A program made the translations under genes and the position numbers. This document shows, one piece after another, positions 19,216-29,198 of a DNA stretch of 64,000 nucleotides. Under the pieces are notes generated by a model. That model was given only the letters and a program-made list of their open reading frames with translations. It ran no database searches and was not told the origin of the DNA. How positions within the stretch are numbered: position 1 is the stretch's first letter; every line of letters starts with the position of its first letter. Origin of the DNA: Gammaproteobacteria bacterium Milos-ODIII6 (lineage in GTDB: Bacteria; Pseudomonadota; Gammaproteobacteria; Chromatiales; Chromatiaceae); the NCBI GenBank assembly GCA_029228645.1, contig JAPTHR010000001.1, positions 62,001 through 126,000 of the forward strand. Reading direction: 5' to 3'.

Positions 19216-20152
19216 CGTCCGGGTTGGTGATCTGTATGACTTCCTGAAGGAAAAACTGCAGTTTCGTCTGTGCGCCGGCCGGGCGGGCCTCGATCGCGCC
19301 CTGCTCGATCCGGAGCTGGACCCGGGCAGCTACATCATAGCGGGCCCGCTGACCTTCATTCGGCCGACGCGCATCCAGGTGGTCGGCAAGGCCGAGATCG
19401 AATACCTGGACGAACCCGGTCGGGACCGTGGCGAAACCCTGCGGCGGCTGTTCCGCGACCAGACCCGCGCGGTGATCCTGGTCGACAAGGTGGCGCCGGA
19501 CCCGGATTTCGAGCGGCATGCCGATGGGGCCGGCATCCCCCTGATGTGCTCGCCCCTGCCGGACAAGGTGGTCCTCGACCACCTGCTTCACTTCGCCTCC
19601 ATTCACCTGTCGGAGAAGACCACCCTGCACGGGGTCTTTCTCGAGGTGCTCGGCATGGGAGTTCTTATCACCGGGGATCCGGCTGTCGGCAAGAGCGAAC
19701 TGGCCCTGGAACTGATTGCCCGCGGCAACCGCCTGATCGCAGACGATGCGCCCGAGTTCAACCGCATCGCTCCTGGAGTCATCAACGGTGCATGCCCGCG
19801 TGTGTTGAGCGACTTCCTCGAGGTGCGCGGCCTCGGGGTGATCAACATCCGCGCGATGTTCGGCGACAACGCCATCAAGCACAACAAGTACCTGCGCCTG
19901 ATCGTGCACCTCAAGCGCATGAACGCCCAGCAGCTGGAAAGGATGGAGCGGCTGTCCGTCGATCGCCAGACGCGCAACGTGCTGGGCGAAGACATACCCC
20001 AGGTCACCATTCCGGTAGCGCCCGGCCGCAACCTCGCCATCCTGGTCGAATCAGCAGTGCGCAACCACCTCCTGAAACTGCAGGGTTACGAAGCCACCGA
20101 GGTGTTTATCGAGCGCCAGCAGGCGCTCCTGGCAGAGAACGATCCGGACTGA
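19205..20152 (+). CDS. hprK: HPr kinase/phosphorylase
   Basis: The ATG at 19205 gives 315 residues, full length with an N-terminal domain and a C-terminal kinase domain. Walker A is GDPAVGKS (157-164), and the family signature EVRGLGVINIRAMFG follows. It phosphorylates and dephosphorylates HPr at the regulatory serine. The HPr encoded downstream keeps that residue (Ser46). HprK is well known in Firmicutes and occurs in a subset of proteobacteria that lack sugar-transporting PTS. Confidence 0.95.
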   Translation: MPRSVRVGDLYDFLKEKLQFRLCAGRAGLDRALLDPELDPGSYIIAGPLTFIRPTRIQVVGKAEIEYLDEPGRDRGETLRRLFRDQTRAVILVDKVAPDPDFERHADGAGIPLMCSPLPDKVVLDHLLHFASIHLSEKTTLHGVFLEVLGMGVLITGDPAVGKSELALELIARGNRLIADDAPEFNRIAPGVINGACPRVLSDFLEVRGLGVINIRAMFGDNAIKHNKYLRLIVHLKRMNAQQLERMERLSVDRQTRNVLGEDIPQVTIPVAPGRNLAILVESAVRNHLLKLQGYEATEVFIERQQALLAENDPD

Positions 20153-20206
20153 GCGAAGCCGCGCCGGCGAGCCCCGAATCTCCGTTCATGGCGATACCCG
20201 AAGGCC

Positions 20207-20212
20207 TATAAT
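20207..20212 (+). promoter_or_regulatory. Consensus -10 box directly before rapZ (possible leaderless start)
   Basis: A perfect TATAAT ends six bases before the rapZ ATG at 20219, so transcription from it would begin at or next to the start codon. No good -35 is seen (TTCATG at 16-bp spacing). A similar TATCCT-N6-ATG arrangement precedes polA on the minus strand (54819-54824). Confidence 0.35.
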
Positions 20213-20218
20213 GCCGCC

Positions 20219-21088
20219 ATGCAAAAAGAAAAAGCCAAACTCGTCGTAGTATCCGGCTTGTCCGGATCGGGTAAGAGTATCGCTCTGAACGCGCTCGAGG
20301 ACAGCGGCTACAACTGCATCGACAACCTCCCGGTCAGCCTCTTCCAGGCGCTCGCGATGGACGTCATCGACCCCTCGTCCAGGTCGATGCATACCGCCAT
20401 CGGCATCGATGCGCGCTCGCCGTGCCAGGAACTGGACAAGGTGCCGGAGATCATCCGCATGCTGCGCACGGACGGGGTCGAGTGCGAGGTTCTGTTCCTC
20501 GAGGCGGATACCGACATCCTCATCCAGCGCTTCAGCGAGACGCGCCGACGTCATCCACTGACCGACGAGACGCACGACCTCGAGTCGGCCATCGCGCAGG
20601 AGCGGCACATGCTGTCCCCGCTGGCCGAGAGCGCCGATCTCAGCATAGACACCTCGCGCACCACCTTGCACCAACTGCGCGAGATCATCCGCGATCGCGT
20701 CGCCGAAAGGCCGCACGGCGAGCTCTCGGTCATGCTGCAATCGTTTGGCTTCAAGCATGGCATGCCACGCAATGCCAACTTCGTTTTCGACGTGCGTTGC
20801 CTGCCCAATCCGCACTGGCACCCCGGCCTGCGCCCGCTCACCGGCAAGGACCAGGCGGTCGCCGAATTCCTCGAAGAGAGCGAATCGGTCAAGCGCATGC
20901 TGTACGACATCAACCAGTTTGCACTGCGCTGGATTCCCTGCTTCGAGGCCGAGGGCCGCAGCTACCTGAGCATCTCGATCGGCTGTACCGGCGGACAACA
21001 CCGATCGGTCTACCTGGTCGAACAGATCGCCGCGTCCTTCAGGGAACAGGGGCGCGAGGTGCTGTGCATTCACCGGGAGTTGTCGTGA
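20219..21088 (+). CDS. rapZ: RNase adapter protein RapZ
   Basis: The 289-residue P-loop protein has Walker A GLSGSGKS near residue 14 and the C-terminal blocks FGFKHGMPRNANFVFDVRCLPNP and SIGCTGGQHRSVY, which are diagnostic. In E. coli RapZ senses glucosamine 6-phosphate and targets the sRNA GlmZ for RNase E cleavage. In other bacteria it binds nucleotides and its role is less clear. It overlaps the following PTS gene by four bases. Confidence 0.96.
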   Translation: MQKEKAKLVVVSGLSGSGKSIALNALEDSGYNCIDNLPVSLFQALAMDVIDPSSRSMHTAIGIDARSPCQELDKVPEIIRMLRTDGVECEVLFLEADTDILIQRFSETRRRHPLTDETHDLESAIAQERHMLSPLAESADLSIDTSRTTLHQLREIIRDRVAERPHGELSVMLQSFGFKHGMPRNANFVFDVRCLPNPHWHPGLRPLTGKDQAVAEFLEESESVKRMLYDINQFALRWIPCFEAEGRSYLSISIGCTGGQHRSVYLVEQIAASFREQGREVLCIHRELS

Positions 21089-21477
21089 GCGTCGGCATCC
21101 TGCTCATCACCCACCCGGGCATCGGGAATGCCATACTCAGCGGCGCGCGCCGGATCGTGGTCGACTGCCCGCTGCGTGCCAAATGCCTGGAAGTCCCGAT
21201 TGATGCCCCGCTCGAAAAAATAAGCTCGCAGGCTGCTGACATGACCCGCAGCCTCGACCAGGGAGACGGGGTTCTGATCCTCACGGATATCTTTGGCGCG
21301 ACGCCCAACAACATCGCCCGCGGCCTCGAGGACGGCGAGCACGTGAGGGTGCTGGCAGGTCTCAGCCTGCCCATGCTGGTGCGCCTGTTCAACTACCCCG
21401 AAGAGGATCTCCCTCAGTTGTGCGCAACCGCAGCCACCGGAGCCAAGCGCGGGGTCGGCCCCTGCAACGGAGACTGA
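21085..21477 (+). CDS. Mannose-family PTS EIIA domain protein
   Basis: A GTG at 21085, overlapping the rapZ stop as GTGA, opens a 130-residue protein starting VGILLITHPGIGNAIL with the phosphorylatable His in LITHPG. DIFGATPNNIA is the second EIIA-Man signature. No EIIB, EIIC or EIID gene is present, so a regulatory rather than transport role is likely. It is followed by HPr one base later. Confidence 0.92.
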   Translation: MSVGILLITHPGIGNAILSGARRIVVDCPLRAKCLEVPIDAPLEKISSQAADMTRSLDQGDGVLILTDIFGATPNNIARGLEDGEHVRVLAGLSLPMLVRLFNYPEEDLPQLCATAATGAKRGVGPCNGD

Positions 21478-21478
21478 C

Positions 21479-21748
21479 ATGCAGGAAACCGAAGTCACCA
21501 TCATCAACAAGCTCGGCCTGCACGCACGCGCCGCAGCCAGGCTGGTGAACACCGCGGGGGCCTTCGGCGCCGAAATCATCCTCAGCCGCAACGGGCAGGA
21601 GGTCAACGGCAAGAGCATCATGGGGGTCATGATGCTGGCCGCCGCGCGCGGGTCGACGGTCAGGATCCGCACCGCGGGCGAAGACGAACAGGCTGCCATA
21701 CAGGCCCTGGTGGAACTGGTGAACGACCGCTTCGGGGAAGCGGAGTGA
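21479..21748 (+). CDS. ptsH: Phosphocarrier protein HPr
   Basis: The 89-residue HPr has the EI-phosphorylated His15 in KLGLHARAA and the HprK target Ser46 in NGKSIMGVM. Having both residues fits the presence of hprK in the same cluster and gives two ways to control the phosphorelay. The end overlaps the ptsI start by four bases. Confidence 0.96.
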   Translation: MQETEVTIINKLGLHARAAARLVNTAGAFGAEIILSRNGQEVNGKSIMGVMMLAAARGSTVRIRTAGEDEQAAIQALVELVNDRFGEAE

Positions 21749-23475
21749 TCGTCAGCTGCGTCGGCATCGGTATCGGTGCTGGTGCGCGCATCGCCATCGG
21801 GGAGGCCCACCTGCTGTGTCACGGCCCCGTTTGCGTGACCCCCAGCTGGATCAGCTCACCTCAGGTCGAGCAGGAGATCGCACGTTTCGAGCGGGCGCTG
21901 CAGGCGGCCTCGCAGCAACTCCTGGAAATTCGCGAGCAGATCCCGCCTGGCACCCCGGGGGAAATCGCGGAGTTCATCGACGCCCATCTCATGATGCTCC
22001 AGGACAACGCCATCAGCAGCGGCGTGAAAAGCCTGATCCGGGAGCGGCTCTCCGGGGCGGAATGGGCGCTGCAGCAACACCGCGACAATCTGGTCGGGGT
22101 GTTCGACCAGATGCAGGATGATTACCTGCGAACCCGCCGCGATGACCTCGATCACGTGGTCAGCCGCATTCAAAAGGTCCTGCTGGAGCAGCAGGAACCG
22201 CATATCAGCGACCTCCAGGGGCAGATCGTACTGGCCGAGGATCTGTCCCCGGCGGACGTGATCCTGCTGCACAACAGGGGCGTGATGGGCTTCGTCACCG
22301 AATACGGTGGCCCCATGTCGCACTCCGCCATCCTGGCGCGCAGCCTGGGCATTCCGGCGATCGTCGGCGCGCGTGGCGCCAGTCGCTGCCTGCGTCACGG
22401 CGAGCTGCTGATCCTGGACACCGACAATGGCTGCGTGCTGGCCAACTGCCCGCCTTCCCTGGTGAGCCGTTTCGAAGACCAGCGCGAGTTCGCACAGCAG
22501 CGGACCGCGATGCTCAGGCGCCAGAGTCACCAACCCGCACTCACCGCGGACGGGCAGCGTATCGAGCTGTTGGCCAACATCGAACTCGCCGAGGATGTGC
22601 TCGTGGCGACTGAAAACGGCGCTGACGGCATCGGCCTGTACCGTACCGAGTTCCTCTACATGAACCGGCGGGACCTGCCTGACGAGGAAGAACATTTCGA
22701 GACCTACAGCGCCGTCGTCCGGGGGGTGCAGGGTCATCCTGTGGTCATTCGCTCTCTCGACCTCGGGGCCGACAAACCGCTGCCCGGCCAGCAGGACGGC
22801 TCCGGTAGCGGCAACCCCGCGCTGGGCCTGCGCGCCATCCGCCTGTGTCTCAAGGAGCCGGAACTGTTCCGGCCTCAGCTGCGTGCCATCCTGCGCGCCT
22901 CCGCCCTTGGCGACGTGCGTCTGATGCTGCCGATGCTGACCAACCTGTGGGAGGTGGAACAGGCGCGCAGCATCATACGGCTGTGCATGCAGGAGCTCGA
23001 ATCGGAAGGCCAGGCTTTCGATGCCGCGTTGCCGGTCGGTGGCATGATCGAGGTGCCGGCAGCAGCGTTGGCCGCGCCGGCTTTCGCCGCCGCGCTCGAC
23101 TTCCTCTCGATCGGCACCAATGACCTGATCCAGTACACGCTCGCGATCGACCGTGTCGACGATGAGGTCAACTACCTGTATGACCCCTTCCACCCGGCCG
23201 TGCTGCAGCTGATCCGCCAGGTCATCGAAGCGGCCGACTCGGCGCAGGTGCCGGTCAGCATGTGCGGCGAGATGGCCGGGGACCTGCGCTTTCTGCCGCT
23301 CCTGCTTGGCATGGGGCTGCGCAGCTTCAGCATGCAGCCGGCCGCGCTACTCGACGTCAAGCAGCGAATCCGCGAATACGACGTCCCGACGCTGCGGACC
23401 AAAACGCGGAAACTGTTCGAAGACATCTACACTGCGGACCCTCTCACACTGTTGACCCATTGGCATCACCACTGA
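21745..23475 (+). CDS. ptsI: PTS enzyme I (phosphoenolpyruvate-protein phosphotransferase)
   Basis: A GTG at 21745 gives 576 residues with the phosphorylated His in TEYGGPMSHSAILARSLGIP near residue 195. The PEP-binding barrel blocks GIGLYRTEFLYM, VIRSLDLGADKP and SIGTNDLIQYTLAIDR follow. There is no N-terminal GAF domain, so it is EI rather than PtsP. It draws phosphate from PEP and passes it to HPr, then to the EIIA-Man protein and PtsN. Confidence 0.95.
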   Translation: MIVSCVGIGIGAGARIAIGEAHLLCHGPVCVTPSWISSPQVEQEIARFERALQAASQQLLEIREQIPPGTPGEIAEFIDAHLMMLQDNAISSGVKSLIRERLSGAEWALQQHRDNLVGVFDQMQDDYLRTRRDDLDHVVSRIQKVLLEQQEPHISDLQGQIVLAEDLSPADVILLHNRGVMGFVTEYGGPMSHSAILARSLGIPAIVGARGASRCLRHGELLILDTDNGCVLANCPPSLVSRFEDQREFAQQRTAMLRRQSHQPALTADGQRIELLANIELAEDVLVATENGADGIGLYRTEFLYMNRRDLPDEEEHFETYSAVVRGVQGHPVVIRSLDLGADKPLPGQQDGSGSGNPALGLRAIRLCLKEPELFRPQLRAILRASALGDVRLMLPMLTNLWEVEQARSIIRLCMQELESEGQAFDAALPVGGMIEVPAAALAAPAFAAALDFLSIGTNDLIQYTLAIDRVDDEVNYLYDPFHPAVLQLIRQVIEAADSAQVPVSMCGEMAGDLRFLPLLLGMGLRSFSMQPAALLDVKQRIREYDVPTLRTKTRKLFEDIYTADPLTLLTHWHHH

Positions 23476-23557
23476 GCAGACCCCGGCGCGTATGGCTGAT
23501 CCGTGAGCGGCGCTGTTACACTCGACGGCCTATACCCGCATAGGGATTTCCATTCGC

Positions 23558-24916
23558 ATGAGCGCCCCCACAGAATCCACCAAAGACCAGCGCGTCACGC
23601 AGCTCCAGGAAATCCTTGACTCCGGTGTGCTGCGCCCGGCCGGGCGCCTGCTCAACAGCCTTGCCCCCGCGGAAATCGCGCACCTGCTCGAATCGCTGCC
23701 ACCGGCACGCCGCGAGATACTCTGGAGCCTGGTCAAGCCGGAGTTTGAGGGCGAGATCCTGGTCGCCCTGAGCGACGAGGTGCGCGCCGACCTGGTCAAG
23801 GACCTGGATGCCGCCGGCTGGCTGGCAGTCACCGAAAACCTCGACCTGGACGACCTCACCGATCTGGTCCAGGACATGCCCGAAACCGTCGTACGCGAGG
23901 TCATGAGCGCGTTCGACGATCAGCATCGCAAGCGTCTCGAGGCGATGCTGTCCTACTCCGAGGATACAGCCGGCGGCCTCATGAACACCGACACGGTGAC
24001 CATCCGCCCGGAGGTTACCCTGGACGTGGTACTGCGCTACCTGCGACGCTTGGGCGAGGAGATACCGGAGGAAACCGACGCGCTTTTCGTGGTCAACCGG
24101 GACGATGAATACCTCGGCGTGCTGCCGCTGTGGAAACTGGTCAGCGGCAACCCCGACGACACCGTGGCCGAGGTCATGAGCCTGGCCCTGAAGCCGCTGC
24201 GCATGGACATGGCCGACTCGGAGGTCGCGCGCTACTTCGAGACCCACGACATCAGCTCCGCTCCGGTGGTGGACGAACGCGGCAACCTGCTCGGGCGGAT
24301 CACGGTCGATGATGTGGTCGACGTCATCCGCGAAGAGGGTGAACACCAGTTCATGGGGCGGGCCGGCCTGTCCGAGGAAGAGGACATGTTCGCGCCCGTG
24401 CTCACCAGCACCCGGCGGCGTGCGGTCTGGCTTGGCATCAACCTGCTGACCGCTTTCCTCGCCTCCTGGGTGATCGGCCAGTTCCAGGAAACCCTGGCAA
24501 AGTATGTCGCGCTCGCGGTCCTGATGCCGATCGTGGCCAGCATGGGCGGTATTGCCGGCAGCCAGACCCTGACCCTGGCCATCCGCGGGATCGCGCTCGG
24601 ACAACTGACCGGCAAGAACGCGCGCGACCTGATGTTGAAGGAGCTCGCGGTGGGCGCGCTCAACGGGATCATCTGGGCCATCGTGGTGGGTGCCATCGCC
24701 GGGCTTTGGTTCGATAGCGCCCCGATCGCGGGCCTGATCGCGGTCGCCATCACCATCAACCTGCTGTTCGCGGCCTTCGCCGGCGCGCTACTGCCCCTGC
24801 TGCTCAAGCGCCTGGGAATCGACCCGGCACTGGCCGGGTCGGTACTGCTGACGACCGTGACCGACGTGGTCGGGTTTCTCGCCTTTCTCGGACTGGCATC
24901 CCTGCTCCTGATTTAG
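23558..24916 (+). CDS. mgtE: MgtE-type magnesium transporter
   Basis: This 452-residue protein has an N-terminal helical MgtE domain, a pair of CBS domains (about residues 135-260) and a C-terminal domain of about five membrane helices. The pore block [22 protein letters not shown] is characteristic. In the family the cytoplasmic domains close the Mg/Co channel when Mg is high. It closes the ptsN-ptsI block. Confidence 0.94.
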   Translation: MSAPTESTKDQRVTQLQEILDSGVLRPAGRLLNSLAPAEIAHLLESLPPARREILWSLVKPEFEGEILVALSDEVRADLVKDLDAAGWLAVTENLDLDDLTDLVQDMPETVVREVMSAFDDQHRKRLEAMLSYSEDTAGGLMNTDTVTIRPEVTLDVVLRYLRRLGEEIPEETDALFVVNRDDEYLGVLPLWKLVSGNPDDTVAEVMSLALKPLRMDMADSEVARYFETHDISSAPVVDERGNLLGRITVDDVVDVIREEGEHQFMGRAGLSEEEDMFAPVLTSTRRRAVWLGINLLTAFLASWVIGQFQETLAKYVALAVLMPIVASMGGIAGSQTLTLAIRGIALGQLTGKNARDLMLKELAVGALNGIIWAIVVGAIAGLWFDSAPIAGLIAVAITINLLFAAFAGALLPLLLKRLGIDPALAGSVLLTTVTDVVGFLAFLGLASLLLI

Positions 24917-25013
24917 GCATCCCGGCCAGCCCGCGCGGGCAGCGGGCGCGAGCCGTTTTGCGGTATCCTTCGGCCTTTATTTTCGCAACCCCGAACAGCA
25001 AGCCAACCGCCCC

Positions 25014-27563
25014 ATGGAACCGCAGTACCAACCGCAGAATATCGAACAGCAAGCGCAGGCCTACTGGGAGGAGCAGCAGGTCTTTCGCGCGCTCGAGGAC
25101 TCATCGCGCGAGAAATTCTACTGCCTGTCGATGTTCCCCTATCCCTCCGGGCGCCTGCACATGGGGCATGTGCGCAACTACACCATCGGGGACGTCATCT
25201 CGCGCTACCAGCGCATGCTGGGAAAGAACGTGCTCCAGCCGATGGGCTGGGACGCCTTCGGCCTGCCCGCCGAGAACGCCGCCATCAAGCATGCCAAGCC
25301 GCCGGCGGAATGGACCCGCAGCAACATCGCCTACATGAAGGGCCAGCTCAAGCGTCTCGGATTCGGCTACGACTGGGGACGTGAGCTGGCCACCTGCGAC
25401 CCGGATTACTACCGCTGGGAACAATGGCTGTTCACCCGCCTGGTGGAAAAAGGCCTGGCCTACCGCAAGACCGCGACGGTCAACTGGGACCCGGTCGACC
25501 AGACCGTACTGGCGAACGAGCAGGTCATCGACGGCAAGGGCTGGCGCTCCGGCGCGACGGTGGAAAAGCGCGATATCGAGCAATGGTTTCTCAAGATCAC
25601 CGACTACGCCGGGGAATTGCTGCATGACCTCGACAAGTTGCAAGGTGGCTGGCCGGATGCCGTGCTCACCCAGCAGCGCAACTGGATCGGGCGCTCGGAA
25701 GGGGTCCAGGTGGTGTTCGGCGTGGCCGACTCGGACGAAACACTCGAGATATTCACCACCCGACCGGACACCCTGATGGGCGTCACCTACATGGCAGTCG
25801 CTGCCGAGCACCCGCTCGCGCTGCGCGCGGCTCCCGACAACCCGGAACTGGCGGACTTCATCGCGGAGTGCAAGCGCGGGGGCGTATCCGAAGCCGAACT
25901 CGAAACCATGGAGAAGCGAGGCTTCCCGCTGGGTATCGACGCGATTCATCCGGTCACCGGGGCGACGGTGCCGGTGTACGCCGCCAACTTCGTGCTGATG
26001 GGCTATGGCACGGGCGCGGTCATGGCCGTCCCCGCGCACGACCAGCGCGACTGGGAATTCGCACACAAGTACGGCATCCCCAGGAAACAGGTCATCTTCT
26101 GCCCCGATGGACACGACTGCAGCACCGAGCAGGCGGCATATACCGAGAAGGGCATCCTGGCCAACTCGGCGCCCTTCGACGGGCTGAGCTCCGAGGGTGC
26201 CTTCGACGCGATCGCAAACTGGTTGGAGAAGCACCGCAAGGGTGGCAAGCAGGTCCATTTCCGCCTGCGAGACTGGGGCGTCTCGCGGCAGCGTTACTGG
26301 GGCTGCCCGATCCCCATGATCCACAAGGCCGACGGCGCCGTGGTGCCGGCGGAGCATTTTCCGGTATCCCTGCCGGAGGACGTGCTCGTGGACGGCTCGG
26401 GTTCACCGCTCAAGAAGATGCCCGGTTTCTACGACCTCGGGAATGGCGATCAGCGCGAAACCGACACTTTCGACACGTTCTTCGAATCGAGCTGGTATTA
26501 CGCGCGCTACTGCTGCCCCGACGCCAACGCCGCCATGCTGGACGAGCGGGCGCACTACTGGCTTCCGGTCGACCAGTATATCGGCGGGGTGGAGCACGCC
26601 ATCCTGCACCTGCTGTATGCGCGCTTCTTCAACAAACTGATGCGGGACGAGGGCCTGGTTGAGAACGACGAGCCGTTCTCCCGCCTGTTGACCCAGGGCA
26701 TGGTGATTGCGGAAACCTATTACCGTGAGAATCCGGACGGCTCCCGGGAATGGTTCAACCCCGCGGACGTGGATGTCGAGCGTGACGACAAGGGACGCAC
26801 CCGGCATGCGACCCTGCGCAGCGACGGCCAGGCCGTCACGCCGGGCGGCGTCGAGAAGATGTCCAAGTCAAAGAACAACGGCATCGACCCGCAGGACCTG
26901 ATCGACCGCTATGGCGCCGATACCGTGCGCCTCTACACCATGTTCACCGCGCCGCCGGAGCAGTCCCTGGAATGGTCAGACGAAGGCGTGGAAGGCGCAC
27001 ACCGCTTCCTCAAACGGCTCTGGGCCGTGGGCATGCGCCTTGCGGAAAATGGCGGGGACAGCCCGGGGACGCTCGCCATCGAGGATGTCCGGCGCGAGGT
27101 GCACGCCACCCTGAAAAAGGCGCTGTTCGACTTCGAGCGGCAACAGTACAACACGGTGGTTTCCGCCTGCATGAGCATGCTCAACGCACTCAACAAGCTC
27201 GGTAACGCCCCGGCGGAGCGCGAGGCGCTGCGCGAAGGGCTCGGCATCATGCTCCGTCTGCTCGCGCCGATCGCACCACATATCACGCATGCACTGTGGC
27301 GTGAGCTCGGGTTCGGCGATGACATCCTGCAGGCCGGCTGGCCGGAGGTGGACGAAGAAGCGCTGCGCCAGGATGCCATTGAGCTCGTGGTGCAGGTCAA
27401 CGGCAAGGTACGTGGCAAAATCCAGGTCCCGGCCGAGGCCGACCGCGAGGCGGTCGAGGCGGCTGCCCTGGCGAACGGGAACGTGCAACGCTTCATCCAG
27501 GGGCAGACGGTACGCAAGGTGATCGTGGTGCCGGGCAAGCTGATCAACATCGTGGCCAACTGA
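25014..27563 (+). CDS. leuS: Leucyl-tRNA synthetase
   Basis: The 849-residue class I synthetase has the HIGH-type motif PSGRLHMGH near residues 43-51 and KMSKS near 615-619. The editing domain lies between them, with the threonine-rich peptide [16 protein letters not shown] and the Asp-containing [16 protein letters not shown]. The length fits bacterial LeuRS. It begins the conserved leuS-lptE-holA set. Confidence 0.98.
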   Translation: MEPQYQPQNIEQQAQAYWEEQQVFRALEDSSREKFYCLSMFPYPSGRLHMGHVRNYTIGDVISRYQRMLGKNVLQPMGWDAFGLPAENAAIKHAKPPAEWTRSNIAYMKGQLKRLGFGYDWGRELATCDPDYYRWEQWLFTRLVEKGLAYRKTATVNWDPVDQTVLANEQVIDGKGWRSGATVEKRDIEQWFLKITDYAGELLHDLDKLQGGWPDAVLTQQRNWIGRSEGVQVVFGVADSDETLEIFTTRPDTLMGVTYMAVAAEHPLALRAAPDNPELADFIAECKRGGVSEAELETMEKRGFPLGIDAIHPVTGATVPVYAANFVLMGYGTGAVMAVPAHDQRDWEFAHKYGIPRKQVIFCPDGHDCSTEQAAYTEKGILANSAPFDGLSSEGAFDAIANWLEKHRKGGKQVHFRLRDWGVSRQRYWGCPIPMIHKADGAVVPAEHFPVSLPEDVLVDGSGSPLKKMPGFYDLGNGDQRETDTFDTFFESSWYYARYCCPDANAAMLDERAHYWLPVDQYIGGVEHAILHLLYARFFNKLMRDEGLVENDEPFSRLLTQGMVIAETYYRENPDGSREWFNPADVDVERDDKGRTRHATLRSDGQAVTPGGVEKMSKSKNNGIDPQDLIDRYGADTVRLYTMFTAPPEQSLEWSDEGVEGAHRFLKRLWAVGMRLAENGGDSPGTLAIEDVRREVHATLKKALFDFERQQYNTVVSACMSMLNALNKLGNAPAEREALREGLGIMLRLLAPIAPHITHALWRELGFGDDILQAGWPEVDEEALRQDAIELVVQVNGKVRGKIQVPAEADREAVEAAALANGNVQRFIQGQTVRKVIVVPGKLINIVAN

Positions 27564-27592
27564 GTAACAGGCCTCCAGGAGAACAAGTCGCA

Positions 27593-28093
27593 ATGAAACC
27601 ACCTGTCGCCAAGCTGGCACTCACAGTCATGCTGACCATCCTGCTGAGCGCATGCGGTTTTCAGCTGCGCGGCCACGTGGCGCAACTGACCGGCCTCGGA
27701 CAGCCCTTGTTCATCAGCGGGGTGGAGCCCTACTCCGAGCTCGGGCGTGAGCTTGACGAGCAATTGCAGCAGGCGGGCATGCGCCTTACCAGCGAGCGCA
27801 ACGAGGCTGCCTCCACACTTTTGATATCACAGGTTCGCAGCAGCGAACGCGTGCTTGGACTGGACGCGCGTAACCGTGCTGCCGAATACGAGCTGATGGA
27901 TTCGCTGCGTTTCAGCCTGCGCGAGACAGGCCGCGGCGAACGCCTGCCGAAGCAGACCCTGCGCGTCACGCGCACCGTTTTCACGCCCCAGGACCAGGTC
28001 CTGGCTGGGCAACAGGAGACGCAGGCACTGCGCGAGGACATGCGCCGCGAATTGGTCAACCTGCTGATCCGACGCCTCTCCGTGCTCCTCTGA
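27593..28093 (+). CDS. lptE: LPS-assembly lipoprotein LptE
   Basis: The 166-residue protein has a lipoprotein signal peptide with lipobox LLSAC (Cys21) followed by GFQLRG, the standard LptE N-terminus. LptE plugs the LptD barrel that inserts LPS into the outer membrane. It directly abuts holA (stop TGA, then ATG). Confidence 0.94.
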   Translation: MKPPVAKLALTVMLTILLSACGFQLRGHVAQLTGLGQPLFISGVEPYSELGRELDEQLQQAGMRLTSERNEAASTLLISQVRSSERVLGLDARNRAAEYELMDSLRFSLRETGRGERLPKQTLRVTRTVFTPQDQVLAGQQETQALREDMRRELVNLLIRRLSVLL

Positions 28094-29098
28094 ATGCGCC
28101 TGCGCGCGGAACAACTCTCGCGCCATCTGCAGGACACCCTCGCGCCCGCCTACCTGATCAGCGGTGACGAGCCGCTCCTGCTGGGCGAGGCGGCGGATGC
28201 CATTCGTAAGGCCGCGCGCGCCGCCGGGCACGATAACCGCGAGGTAATGGACGCTGGCAGCGGCTTCGATTGGAACACCCTGCTCGCCGAAGCCGCCAGC
28301 TTCTCTCTGTTCGCCGATAAAAAGATCATCGATCTGCGCATCCCCGGCGGCAAACCCGGCCGCGAAGGCGGCCAGGCGCTGGCCGAATACTGCGCCAACC
28401 CGCCACCCGACACCCTGCTGCTGCTGACCCTGCCGAAGCTCGATCGCCAGCAACAGAACAGCAAGTGGTTCAAGGCGATCGAAAAACTCGGGGTAGTGCT
28501 GCAGGTCTGGCCGATAGAGCAGGAAAAACTGCCCGCCTGGATCGAGCAGCGCATGCGCGCCGTCGGCCTGCAACCGACCCCGGATGCGGTCGCGCTGCTG
28601 GCCGAGCGGGTCGAAGGCAATCTGCTCGCCGCGCACCAGGAGATCGACAAGCTGCGTCTCCTGCATGAAGGCGGCCGTATCGATGCAGCCGCGCTGACCG
28701 AGGCGGTCGCCGACAGCGCGCGCTACGACGTATTCGACCTGGTTGACTCCGCCCTGCGCGCAGAGCTGCCGCGCAGTCTGCATATTCTCGAAGGCCTGCG
28801 GGGCGAAGGGATTGCCGCACCGATCGTATTGTGGGCCCTGCATCGCGAGATATCCCAGCTGGCCAGCATCGCCCTGGACAGCGCGCGCGGCTTGAGCACC
28901 GATCACGCCATGACACGCGCCAGGATCTGGGACAAACGCAAGCCGCTAGCCCGCCAGGCCCTGGCGCGGCTCAGGCCGACCCAATGGCTGGGACTGCTGG
29001 ATGACTGCCAGGCCGTGGATAGCGCGATCAAGGGAGGCGACCCGCGCGACCCCTGGCTGCTGCTCGAGGAGATGCTGGTCGGGCTTTGTCGCAGCTGA
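28094..29098 (+). CDS. holA: DNA polymerase III delta subunit
   Basis: The 334-residue clamp-loader subunit begins MRLRAEQLSRHLQDTLAPAYLISGDEPLLL, with the family's ISGDEPLL and EGNLLAAHQEIDKLRLL blocks. Delta opens the beta clamp during loading. Confidence 0.95.
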   Translation: MRLRAEQLSRHLQDTLAPAYLISGDEPLLLGEAADAIRKAARAAGHDNREVMDAGSGFDWNTLLAEAASFSLFADKKIIDLRIPGGKPGREGGQALAEYCANPPPDTLLLLTLPKLDRQQQNSKWFKAIEKLGVVLQVWPIEQEKLPAWIEQRMRAVGLQPTPDAVALLAERVEGNLLAAHQEIDKLRLLHEGGRIDAAALTEAVADSARYDVFDLVDSALRAELPRSLHILEGLRGEGIAAPIVLWALHREISQLASIALDSARGLSTDHAMTRARIWDKRKPLARQALARLRPTQWLGLLDDCQAVDSAIKGGDPRDPWLLLEEMLVGLCRS

Positions 29099-29135
29099 TC
29101 GCGGCATGCGACGCGTTCCCCGGACAGCAACGACG

Positions 29136-29166
29136 TTGGGTTGCGCAATTCCGGCTTCCGTATAAT
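29136..29166 (+). promoter_or_regulatory. Putative promoter of proA
   Basis: A perfect -10 TATAAT (29161-29166) lies 32 bp before the proA start. The best -35 is TTGGGT (29136-29141) at 19 bp, longer than ideal. The 100-bp gap after holA suits a new transcription start. Confidence 0.45.
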
Positions 29167-29198
29167 GCGCGTTTTCAACGCCGCAGATCCCGAAGACA

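Noticed and set aside
21856-23193. 445-codon minus-strand frame
   Set aside because: It is opposite ptsI, whose active site and PEP-binding blocks are all on the plus strand.
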